Origin: Impatiens glandulifera
Taxonomy: Eukaryota > Streptophyta > Magnoliopsida > Ericales > Balsaminaceae
Assembly: GCF_907164915.1 (NCBI RefSeq)
Contig: NC_061866.1
Location: 26,243,905 to 26,307,904 of the forward strand
DNA: 64,000 nucleotides
Direction of reading: 5' to 3'
Positions 36,386-46,242 of this stretch are shown here, piece by piece; position 1 is the stretch's first letter, and each line of letters begins with the position of its first letter. Below the pieces are notes generated by a model. It was not told the origin of the DNA. It searched no databases and worked only from the letters and a program-made list of their open reading frames with translations. The position numbers and the translations under genes are program-made.

Positions 36386-36867
36386 CACTAGTGAAAAAAG
36401 GATCATTACCGAGAATAAAAACTCTTAGTATTGACCCTATATTTATCAGTATAACTCAATACCAAAAGATTTGAAAACCCGAGTTCGTCGGTATAAAGTC
36501 TTTTGGTAAGGTTTTTACTAAGAGATTCATAAACTCTCAGTATAAAAAATACCGAAGGTTATTAGTAGATCTCTCAGTATTGTCCCCAATATGAAATATT
36601 AAAAGTTATTTCTACAATCTTTCAGTATTTTCTTTTGGGACATTACCGAGAGATAATATATCATTTTCAGTATTTTCTCCTAAGATAATACCGAGAGATA
36701 ATAGATCATCTCTCGGTAATGTCCCAAGAGAAATACCGAAAGATAATAGAATAATATTTGGTATTTCTCTCATGTAAAATACCGAAAGTTATTCTATCAT
36801 CTCTCGGTAATGTCCTGAGAGAAAATACCAAAAGATAATAGAATAACTATCGGTATGTTGTGATCGG
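36386..36867 (+). mobile_element. CACTA-type transposon terminus with subterminal repeats
   Basis: The stretch starts CACTAGTGAAAAAAGG, a typical CACTA (En/Spm) end. Repeated, inverted ACCGA(A/G)AGATAATAGA and TCTCTCGGTA words follow, as expected for transposase-binding subterminal repeats. The other end is not present; the LTR ending at 36868 cuts it off. There is no coding content. Confidence 0.7.
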
Positions 36868-37709
36868 TGTTACAAATAGAGACTGGGATCTGACTATTGT
36901 GAATAGCTTACGATAAACGATTCGATAAAAATTCTGTGAGGGATTAGTATCTATTTTTATTCTTCGTAAATATTCACAAACTCTTGAAACGGATTCAAGT
37001 GCAGAACTGTTTGTTGGATTTGAAGCTTTAGTCAGCTAAATGCAAATGTAGAAAGTAAAGAACACAAGAAGTTTTATGGATGTTCGTAGATAAAACTCCT
37101 ATGTCACCCCTTCTTCCACAACTGGAAGGATATCCACTAAGATTTTAATTCAGATACAACTCATTGAGCTAGCTAACTCTCTGTTGAACAGAACACCCTC
37201 TGTTCAAATTATAACACTAAGGTTTCTCACAGAAAAGACAGTATGCAATTACAGTATGATCACAACTAGACAGTAAGAGATTTTTTGCTTTGGCTTAAGA
37301 GACTTTCTTGAAGCGAATGTATGAAGCAAGTTCGGTTAGTGTCACGGGCAGTTCGACCGTTGTCCTTGGGCTTCTATTTATGGTTGAAGTACACATATGG
37401 TCGAATATTCTTTGTGGACATGTGGCATGTGTCCGTTGGACGGCCCCCTATAGTATGAGAGTACAACAGACTCTAAATATTTGGATCGTGGTCGTACCGA
37501 AAAGGTAGTGCGCCGAATATCCTTTAATCTTGTCTTGTACTAGGAATGCAATTGAGAGATATTCGCGTACGTGGTATTCATTCATTTGATAGAATCAACT
37601 GGCTTGTCAGACTGATGAAGGCAGGAGGAGCAGACAGTTGTGTAAACGTGGTTAGACGAATGCTTCCTTCAGACGGCTACCAAAGCAAGGCATCACACGT
37701 TCTTGTTTA

Positions 37710-38325
37710 GACTGCATCTAAAGGAGTTAGACGTCCTCGTATAAATACATTACCTTTTAGACCACATCTAAAAGAGTTAGACTTCATCGTCTAACTAATT
37801 TCCCTTTAGACAGCGTCTAAAGGAGTTAGATGTCCTCGTCTAACTACGTTTCCCTTTAGATCGCGTCTAAAGGAGTTAGACGTCCTCGTCTAACTACGTT
37901 TCCTTTTAGACCGCGTCTAAAGGAGTTAGACGTTATCGTCTAACAATGTATCCCTTTAGACCGCGTCTAACTACGTTTCCCTTTAGACCGTGTCTAAAAG
38001 AGTTAGACATCCTCGTCTAACTACGTTTCCTTTAGACCGCGTCTAAAGGAGTTAGACTTACTCGTTTAACTACGTATGCCTTTAGACCGCGTCTAAAGGA
38101 GTTAGACATCCTCATCTAACTACGTTTCCCTTTAAACTGCATCTAAAGGAGTTATACGTCATCGTCTAACTACGTTTCTCTTTAGACCGCGTCTAAAGGA
38201 GTTAGACGTCCTCGTCTAACTACGTTTCCCTTTAGACAACGTCTAAAGGAGTTAGATGTCCTCATCTAACTACGTATCCCTTTAGACAAGTAAAGGAGTT
38301 AGACGTCCTCGTCTAACTACATAAG
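37710..38325 (-). repeat. 50-bp minisatellite array, about 12 units
   Basis: This has the same 50-bp unit as 2593-5125 in reverse orientation. Most units here are of one type (CCGCGTCTAAAGGAG and GACGTCCTCGTC). Some are shortened (about 37965-37975, 38284-38290). Confidence 0.92.
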
Positions 38326-38386
38326 ACTTCTATGACGGTCTGCTTCAGATCGCGTCTAAAGTAGCAAAGTCTTTTAGATGTGTGAC

Positions 38387-39713
38387 TGTTAAATAAAATC
38401 AGACCGGTTCAAATAAACCTAACTTAAATAAACTTTCTATGCAGGAACAAGGAACCGAACCGGAACTGGCTAAAGAAAACCAACCGGTCAAGCTACCAAA
38501 CCGACCAAGAGTATTCGGAACGTGACCGCACAAAGAAAGGATCGGCTAAAGCTTAAAACCGGAATCATCAAATAGCCGATCATCCAAAAGGCAGAGAAAT
38601 AACCGGAAGAAGTCCGGTTACATCACTCATACCAAAAGCCTTTCGGCTAAGTCAAATGACCGACCAGTACAAGAAGACAATTCGGGTATCTGTTGAGAAC
38701 GATATCAAAGGAACAGACTGAACACTTCCACATTCATGCAAGTCTGAGGAAAGACTGTAGGCTGCAGAAGACAGTACTACCGGATCTTTCTACTTCGGGA
38801 TAAGACAGAAGAGAAATCTTCCAAGTACAGACAACTGTCCAACAGACAGTGCCTACATCAAGTAAAAGACAAACCCGGCATGATTGTCTTACTCACCGGA
38901 AGAACAGACCGACAGGTCTGAGACAGAACACCAGGTCTGAGGGTGACCATCAGGTCTGAGGAAGCGACCGCAGGTCTGAACCTCTGAAACACTGAATCAC
39001 CGCACCTCTGCTCAGCCAATCAGATTCAAGGAAGTGAAGTATGACCGTTGGCATATTTCACCTATAAAAGGAGGCAGTTGCAGAAGAGTAAATGTGGGAC
39101 ATTAGTGTGATATTGGGACATCAAGAGACATACATTTGAGTTAACAAGCGCTAAGAGCATTTACTACAAGTGATAAGATTGTGATGTTTTAGAAAAGCCT
39201 AAGTGTTAAAAGTTAAAGTGTGTTTTACAATTTCGGTGTAAATTGTAAGAGTATTATCGAGCAGGAAATAAGTCTCGATCGGTTTGTACTTATATTCCTT
39301 AGTGAATATCCTTCTCGCGATTTCGAGAGGAAGGGGTGACGTAGGAGTTTTATCTCCGAACATCCATAAAATCTGTCTTGTTATTTACTGTCTGCCGGTT
39401 TCATTACTTGACCGATCTATACCACTATAACCGACTTAATCCTATCCAAGCCGAATTTCCAGGTTACCAAAGCCGACCCATCAAACTTCAAAACTCCATT
39501 ATACAATACCGTTTCTGCCTATCATACAAGCGTGCCGCTTCAACCTGAAAGCAAACCTCTTTCGCGCTTGAACCTAGTTCAAGGGTTTGTGACAGGCTGT
39601 GTAGTATTGAAACCCCGGTGTTAATCTCTAACCAGATTAACCACCACCCTTCGAGTGTGAACCGCTAACCGGTCCAACCCCCCGGTTCCCTAGCGGCGAT
39701 CTAGATCCTAACA
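38387..39713 (+). mobile_element. Solo LTR (1327 bp) with GTGAC target duplication
   Basis: It begins TGTTAAATAA and ends CCTAACA, giving TGTTA...TAACA termini. GTGAC occurs immediately on both sides (38382-38386 and 39714-39718). No internal region, primer site or second LTR is present. TATAAAAG at 39063-39070 is the likely promoter. The end region shares a block (GGAAGGGGTGACGTAGGAG, about 39330) with the host LTR, so it is a distant relative of the element it landed in. Confidence 0.93.
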
Positions 39714-39992
39714 GTGACAACACAAAACAAATAAACAGCTTAGTCACATTTGTTTTCAATAAGACATAAAACTCTTTAGCTTTGCTTGATCATAACTAAG
39801 TTTAACATAAATCATCAAAATAATGTCAGCATTGAATAAACTTATTTCCTTAGTTTATTTTAGTCAATTTGATTTGACTCAACAATTTCCTCATTTTTGA
39901 TGATGTTAAACTTAGTTGAAATGTCAGGAAAAAGAACGTATCCATAAACAACGAAAGTTTATATATTAGTAAAAATCAGGAAAGATTCGATT

Positions 39993-40909
39993 TTATATTT
40001 TAGCAAAGATTGCCCATAAACAAAAAAAGTTGGGTCTTTCATAGACAAGGTCTTTCCTATCCACTTCTATCCTTAATGATTGTTCTTTTTGCCCAATCTT
40101 CCCCTTGGACATCAAGCCACTTCTTTTCCCCCTTTTGACATCATCGGGAGGGACGAAATCCCAAACTACTCTTTGAGCTATTTGAAGCCCCTGATTTCTT
40201 CTCTTAACCTTTAGTTTTCTTACTCTAAGAATATAGTCAATGACTCTTTGATCGTCCAAAACTCTGGGAGACTTAATGAGGACCCCATGTCCAACATTTG
40301 CAAGGAGAAAAGTGAGCAGCATGCTGAGCGGGGCAGCATACCCAGATGGCTTCCTTGGAGAAGATATCATCTTCACCAGGTTTTCGAAGAGGATTTTTGA
40401 CCAATTGATTTCAGTTCCCCTGGTTATGGCCACCATTATCTCAAATACCTTTTTGGAGTAAGTATTAGAGGAACCCTTACCCGGAAGAGACTTAGAGATG
40501 ATATCGTTAAGAATGCAGAACTCAGCTTTTAGAGAAGACTTCATTCTGTGAGTATCGATAGGGAGGAGATGCCCCTCAAAAGATGTATTTGAGAAGACAA
40601 GCTTCATCCTAGATAAGACCTCGTCAAGAGAGGTGGAGAACTCGGATAACCCCTCCAATGGGAACCTGAAAAATAGAGCGAAAGTCTCCTCACTGAAGCA
40701 TACATTTTCTCCATTAATTTTTACCAAGATTTCCTTGTAGTCTTAAAGAATTCACGAACCTCTGGTTCATGAATGATGACTAGAGCCCTAAGAAACTTCT
40801 TCAAGCCCGAAGCTTTAAGAGTTTCAAACATCGTGACAATTTCTAGGATCACCAAAGAGGAAACATATTCGAAGTTCACTTGAAGTGTATTTGGTGGAAG
40901 AGAACCCAT
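39993..40909 (-). pseudogene. Additional ORF (N-terminal part) of a minus-strand LTR element
   Basis: A start at 40909 gives about 60 residues. The reading then shifts frame near 40725 and continues open for 244 codons to 39993. The protein is alpha/beta-rich with no catalytic motif I recognise, ends in a Lys/Arg-rich tail, and stops about 100 bp before the polypurine tract and LTR start at 39884. It resembles the N-terminal half of uncharacterised asterid element proteins as I recall them. The copy at 363-2240 retains the C-terminal half, so the two fragments are probably complementary remains of one family. Confidence 0.55.
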
Positions 40910-41177
40910 TTCTTGAATTAAGAATAAATATTATGAGTGCTAAAAGATTTAGATACCTAAGAATCATAAGGGTTTTTCTTAGTGAGAGAACGAGTAGACA
41001 AAATCGCAAGGAGGACAATGAATCTTTTTGAATCTGTGAGTTACTCTTATAGATCAAGACAGAAACATGGCTATAAATGTCATTTAGAAGATTAACCGTC
41101 ATAAATTTAAAAACGTATTCCCAAGAAAATTATCATTTAAAAATGAAGAACTTCATTTAAAGGTAATCATAAAAATT
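40910..41177. other. Spacer between the additional ORF and the gypsy LTR
   Basis: No gene is recognised. It is probably interior of the minus-strand LTR element, cut by the gypsy element. Confidence 0.5.
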
Positions 41178-41440
41178 CATCATAAATGTAATAGCTAGAT
41201 TTAGTCTTATAAATACCTGTGAGGTATTACATTGTAAATCACCAAGTATTCAAGTGATATAATATTATTCTTTGTAAGAGTTTACTCTCTCTCTAGAATT
41301 CTTGTGTCAATTCTATTAAACGTCGAGTGTTGCATCGAGTAAGGCTGACTAGTTACTCGTTCTTGAGAAGATCGTAACTAGTGTCGCACGGATTGTCAGT
41401 GAAAAGACTGAGCCCGTGACAATTTGGTATCAGAGCTGAA

Positions 41441-43730
41441 ATGACGAAGAGATCGGAAGAAAATTCAAAGGTCGTGGACGAAGTAGAGAATCTTCCCCAT
41501 GGGACTAGAGAAGATGGTAGGAACTCTTGCAAAGTTTAGGCGGGAGGAACCAAAGCTACCAAAGAAAGAGAAAGATCAAGAGATGCTATCGTTGACATTA
41601 TCACCAGGTTGGAGAAGGTAGAACTCACCGTGGCGTATGGACAAGATAATGTCGGGACCTAGAGGAACGCATTGCCGAGCTTGAGAAGGAGAGAGACGAG
41701 CTCCGAGGATGAATGCAAGGTGCCCTAAATGAAGGCTTGTCCAAATGTCAAGAGCAAGCTCAGACCTTGGAGCAGACCCTCCTTAGTGAAATCAGTACCT
41801 TGATTGAGAAACTCGAGGTAATGACTTCTAAGTTACAAGCTACCGAAGAGGATGTGACGTTACTCAAGAAGGCGGTTGCGTAAGAGTGCGGACGTGCGCC
41901 TGTAGGAGTCCCCAATCCGATAAGGATAAACATTCCAAGGCCTAAAGCGTATTTAGGCGAGAGGAATGCGAAAGAGATCGACAACTTTTTATGGGGTATG
42001 GACCAGTATTTCAAAGCACTCGGCCTAGTAGAAGAGGCGATGAAGATAGATACTGCCACGACATACTTGGAAGACACCGCAATGCTGTGGTGGAGGCGAA
42101 GGAGTAGCGACATTGAAAGAAGTACGTGTTCTATCAATACCTGGGGTGAATTCAAGGAGGAACTCAAGAGATAGTTTTATTCTGAAAATGCCATTCGAGA
42201 AGCAAGGGCCAAGTTGCGGCGGCTCTCACATAGACGGGGTGTTAAGGAGTATGTCAAGGAGTTCATCGCTACTCTCCTTGAGATCCCTAACTACTCAGAC
42301 GATGAAGCCTTGTTCGCCTTCACTGATGGTCTACAAATGTGGGCGAAGATGGAGTTGGAACGACGTGGTGTCCAAGATCTAAGCTCCACTATTTCCGTGG
42401 CTGAATCTCTTGTCAAAATGAGAAGGCAAGAGAAACCAAAGTCGACCTATGAGAGGAATGACAATGGGAAAATGGTGGAGACCATATCTATAACAATGAA
42501 GACCCAGTTAAGTTTATCAAATCCAATGGTAAAGGAAATCGGGACGAGAAACGTGGAGAGAAACCCCGGATAAAGTGTTTCTTTTGTGAAGGGTCGCACA
42601 AAGCAAGAGAGTGCCCTATGAAGAGAAAACTATCAGCATTGATGGAGGAGCAAGAACGCCTTCACGGTGAAGCTCGATTGGGGTCGTTAAACATAATTAA
42701 TGTCGTTACAATAAAGTTTGATGAGCCAAAATCCGCGAAGAAATGACAACTATTTGTGGAAACTAAAGTAAGAAACCACATGGTTAAAGTTTTGTTGGAC
42801 ATGGGAGCCAACAATAATTTTCTAGAGGTAAAGGAGGCGGGAAGACTAGGGATCAGATACACTAAGGAGCAAGGGTGGCTTAAAGAAGTCAACTTGGCAC
42901 CAAGTGCAACTTATGGAGTTGCTCGTAATGTAAAGATTAACTTGGGGGAGTGGACTGACCTTCTGGATTTCTCCATTATTGACATGGACGAATACAAAAT
43001 GGTTCTCGGCATAGAGTTCCTAGACAAGATAAATGCCATCCTACTCCCTTCTTCCAATATGATGTACATTCTAGAGCAATGCAATACTCGCACAATACCT
43101 TTAACAAGAGAGGGCAAGAGAGAAACTACGCACTTATCTGCCATGCAACTCTCAAAAGGTGCAGAGAAGACCCGTTCATCATCTTGGGTCTCCGTGAAAG
43201 AAGGTGAGAAAACTGTGTCCAAAGAGAAGATACCTCCAGAAGTTACAACTGTCCTAGAGAAAGATCATGATAAAATACCCGCTGGATTATCGAAGAAATC
43301 CCACCATAAGAGAGAGGTGGATCATAGAGAAGAGTTAGTCAAATGTACTAAACCATTGGCGACAGTTCTTTATCGCATGCAACCTTCCAAATTGGAGGAA
43401 TCGAAGAGGCAACCGGAGGAGTTGCTCTTCAAGAAAGAGAAGTGCAAAATAGCCAAGGCCGCAAAAAGAATGAAGAAATGAGAGGACAAGAAGAGAAGAC
43501 ACTTTGAGTTCGGAGGAAACCGAGTGATAGTAAAACTTCTCCTCCATCAAGAGAGACGATTTTCCAAAGTTCATAAGGGGCTTGTGAGGCAATACGAAGG
43601 CCCTTTCTTAGAGAAGAAACGGGTTGGAAAGCTAGCATGTCGCTCAAAACTTCTATCATATGTGGAGACATCATCCAGACCTACAAGGAGGAAGCGACGA
43701 GGACGTCGCCAGATTGAGTGGGGGAGAATG
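41441..43730 (+). pseudogene. Ty3/gypsy gag-protease fused to integrase C-terminus by deletion
   Basis: Gag starts at 41441 and has several stops and shifts. The capsid-like part covers about 41920-42480 (WGEFKEELKR, LRRLSHRRGVKEYVKEF). A CCHC knuckle CFFCEGSHKARECP lies at about 42570-42620. A retropepsin site reads LLDMGAN (42793-42813), with Met where Ser or Thr is normal. The sequence REVDHREELV at about 43310 marks the entry to reverse transcriptase. Near 43430 it jumps to AAKRMKK and then FEFGGNRVIVKLL, HKGLVRQYEGPF (about 43505-43610), the end of a gypsy integrase. About 2 kb of coding sequence is therefore missing. It is non-functional. Confidence 0.85.
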
Positions 43731-44245
43731 TCACGGCCCAATCTTCCTAGTCCAAGAAGAGGAGACTTAAGGAGAATGTCACGACCCAATCTTCCTGGCC
43801 CAAGAAGAGAAGGAGGCTTAAGCCCGCTTAAGCCCAACGTAAGGAATATTCTAGCTGGAAGACAGGTTCTTGATTAACGCATCACTAATTAAGAGTTGAA
43901 ATGCATGTCCTTGATTAGCGCATCACTAATTGACAATTAGAAGGAATCCCTAAATTAGTGTATCACTAATTGACACTTATAAGGAATGCCCTAAATTAGT
44001 GTGTCATAAATGTAATAGCTAGAATTAGTCCTATAAATACATGTGAGGTATTACATTGTAAATCACCAAGTATTCAAGTGATATAATATTATTCTTTGTA
44101 AGAGTTTACTCTCTCTCTAGAATTGTTGTGTCAATTCTATTAAACGTCGAGTGTTGCGTCGAGTAAGGATGACTAGTTATTCGTTCTTGAGAAGATCGTA
44201 ACTAGTGCAACACGGATCGTTAGTGAAAAGACTAAGCCTGTGACA
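43729..44245 (+). repeat. 3' LTR of the gypsy element
   Basis: It starts TGTCACGG after the purine tract and ends TGTGACA, giving TGTCA...TGACA termini, 517 bp. The purine tract plus first LTR bases are repeated 48 bp downstream (43777). Confidence 0.85.
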
Positions 44246-44377
44246 CCATGCATGGGTCTTTTGTGTTTGCCTTGGGTCGAGCCTGATTCAGTCCTACGCG
44301 CGTTGACAAGTTCGGTGGCTCTGCTAGTGGTTCCTACACAAATAAATATAATAACATTAATAATAGATATATCTATT

Positions 44378-44531
44378 ACCTCACCAAGGTAGCCCAATAA
44401 TAAGAGTCAGCGTAAAAGACCAAAATATCACGAGTTCGATTCCAATTGAAAGCGCTTCTAGTTGAAGCGAAGGGTCATGGCGTTGGGGTGTCATTCTAGT
44501 TCTCTTTCACTCAAAAATAATAATAATAATA
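44378..44531 (+). repeat. Candidate tRNA-derived SINE
   Basis: The box-A-like GGTAGCCCAATAATAAGAG (near 44389) and box-B-like CGAGTTCGATTCCAA (about 44433) are in the expected spacing. The element ends in an A-rich (AAT)n tail at about 44513-44531. A 5' boundary and target duplication are not evident. Confidence 0.5.
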
Positions 44532-44807
44532 AATTTATCTATGGAATAAATGACAAATTTAATATTGTTGTTGGAGAGTTTTGTCAAATTTAAGACTCTC
44601 CTAATATTTTGTCATATAAAGAACTCTTCTTACCTTGTATAGTTATGTTTAGAACTCCTCTTAAACTCCGTTACTTATTTAACGTTAATTATTTTTTATT
44701 TTTCTTTAATAAATAAAATCATAATTACTTCATTTCTATGTTTTTTCATCTACCACGATCATCTGAAATATTCGGGAAACAAGTTGAATCTCATCCCATT
44801 AAATTAA

Positions 44808-45395
44808 ATGGCAAGGGGATCAGATGATCTTATTTCGTTATCACTGATCTTTGTCATCGTCTTCTTTGGTTTATTATTAATAATCGTGAAGGTTAGACAA
44901 AATATTTTTACCAATGAGAGGCGAAAAAGTAATGAAATTAATTTTCTCCAGTCTCCCTTTAAATTACCGATGCCACCGCCTCTAAAGTAGAATCTCACAC
45001 AGAAACACGTCTCGAAGGGGAAGAGTAGTAAGCGTAAAGGCACTCCGCCTATTAGTTCTTTTATAAAATCAATAGAAGTGATCGAAAATTCGTGCGAGTC
45101 GACGCAATCAGAACTTGTGTTCTTAATCAAAGAGGGGAAGAGGTTCGGATTAGACGATATTTTGGAGGCGACGGTGGACTTGAAGAGACGGACATTGTGG
45201 AGCAACTTTTATAAGGTGAATCTTGAGAAGAATTGTTCGGTTTTCGCAGTTAAGAGGCTGGAAAAATTGTAGGTTTCTATAGAGGAATTTGATTGAACAG
45301 TGGAGGAGATTGGCAATTTGAAGCATCATAACCTTCTTCCTCTTGTGGGTTTTAATAATTCTATCATTGAAGAAAAACTTCTTATCTATTGGTAA
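44808..45395 (+). pseudogene. LRR receptor-like kinase fragment (probable inactive receptor kinase type)
   Basis: One reading frame from ATG 44808 gives a transmembrane helix (about residues 10-29, SLIFVIVFFGLLLIIVKV), a juxtamembrane part, then FGLDDILEATVDL, a lysine-bearing FAVKRL strand, and GNLKHHNLLPLVGF followed by EEKLLIYW. This is the N-lobe of the plant inactive-receptor-kinase class related to At2g26730-like proteins. In-frame stops occur at 44988, 45270 and about 45291. The kinase breaks off in the N-lobe, so no catalytic or activation loop is present. It lies wholly between the inverted repeats of a Mutator-like element, so it is captured cargo, not a decayed resident gene. Confidence 0.85.
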
Positions 45396-45640
45396 ACATT
45401 ATCGTTATATAAATATTACGATCATCGATATAGGCAGATCTGATTGGTCACGGAAGAAGAACGATTGACAAAGAACGATAAAAAAGAACAATCGGAGTCG
45501 CTTTATTGGTTTGAGATCGAACGATGAATGAATGGAATATCAATGAAAAGAAAGTAATTAGGATTGTTTATTAAAAATTATAATAAAGAAAAAAAATAAT
45601 TATCGTTAAATAAGTAACGGAATTTATGAGGAGTCCTAAA

Positions 45641-46119
45641 TAGGGTTGTAAACGAATCAAATCGAAGCGAATATTACTGTATTCAATTTGTATTCGTGAA
45701 ACTATTCGAATATTCGTATTCGAATTTTTTCCGAATAATTAATGTGATTCGTATTCGATTTGAAATTGATATTCGTATTATTCGATCCGATTCGAGTATT
45801 CGATCCGATTCGAGTATTCGATTCGATTTTTTTAACGTGGGTTTCAAGTTTTCAACCGAAGAAATGTATATATGTACTAGGGTTTTAGAATAAATAATAT
45901 TTATAAAATTAAAATTAATAAAACGGTATATATATATATAATCGAATATTAGCGAATACCGAATCGAATATCTTGATTTTGTATTCGTATTCGTTTATTA
46001 GTCGAATCGAATCGAATATTTTTATTCGAATTCGAATCACAAAATTACGAATACGAATATCAAAATTCGAATACGAATACCAAATCGAATCAAAAGTATT
46101 TGATTCATTTACAACCCTA
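45641..46119. mobile_element. hAT-like MITE inside the Pack-MULE right TIR
   Basis: Termini are TAGGGTTGTAAACGAATCAAA and, reversed, TAGGGTTGTAAATGAATCAAA. The flanks are GTCCTAAA (45633-45640) and ATCCTAAA (46120-46127), 7 of 8 matching. The interior is full of ATTCGAAT/CGAATACGAAT palindromic words. It interrupts sequence that is continuous in the left TIR (44640-44690 region), so it landed after the Pack-MULE. Confidence 0.9.
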
Positions 46120-46242
46120 ATCCTAAATATAACTAAATAGGATAAGAAAAGTTTTTTAAATGATAAAATATTAGGAGAATCTTAAATTTGACAAAACTCT
46201 TTAATAACGTTACTAAATTTATTATTTATCTCATTTATCTAT

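Larger units (their letters stand above)
36868..39884 (-). mobile_element. Minus-strand 3' LTR of the minisatellite-LTR family, split by a solo LTR
   Basis: On the minus strand it starts TGTTGAG at 39884, just after a purine tract (39900-39885). It is interrupted between 39714 and 38386 by a solo LTR, then resumes and ends GTAACA at 36868. Without the insertion it is about 1.7 kb. It shares the CTTTGCTACTTTAGAC block, the 50-bp minisatellite, and the end region with the LTR at 2382-5945. The difference in length is almost wholly the array. Confidence 0.8.
41178..44245 (+). mobile_element. Internally deleted Ty3/gypsy retrotransposon
   Basis: A 5'-truncated left LTR (41178-41421), primer-binding site TGGTATCAGAGCT (41425-41437), degenerate gag, protease, a short stub of reverse transcriptase, the C-terminal end of integrase, a polypurine tract GAGTGGGGGAGAA and a 3' LTR (43729-44245) are present. 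LTR parts that can be compared differ at about 14 of 243 positions by eye, so this copy is older than the element at 22331. The reverse transcriptase core, RNase H and integrase core are missing. Confidence 0.88.
44543..46232. mobile_element. Pack-MULE carrying a receptor-kinase fragment
   Basis: Long terminal inverted repeats run 44543-about 44722 and about 45584-46232 (the right one interrupted by a MITE). They share AGAGTTTTGTCAAATTTAAGA, CTCCTAATATTTTGTCAT, and CCGTTACTTATTTAACG blocks. The ends read GGAATAAATGAC and, reversed, GAGATAAATAAT. The flanks 44533-44542 and 46233-46242 are both ATTTATCTAT, a perfect 10-bp duplication, in the size range of Mutator-like elements. Between the TIRs lies host coding sequence (44808-45395) and no transposase, so it is a non-autonomous gene-carrying element. 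Confidence 0.88.

Noticed and set aside
42911..43222. Minus-strand frames of about 100 codons in the gypsy region (also at 41760-42167 and 43571-43837)
   Set aside because: They are antisense to the gag-protease-integrase reading, which has clear motifs; the antisense translations have none.
44246..44377. Small gene right of the gypsy LTR
   Set aside because: The sequence is GC-richer but has no frame or motif I can support.
44808..45272. Functional receptor kinase gene
   Set aside because: Three in-frame stops, loss of everything past the N-lobe, and placement between transposon inverted repeats make it cargo.
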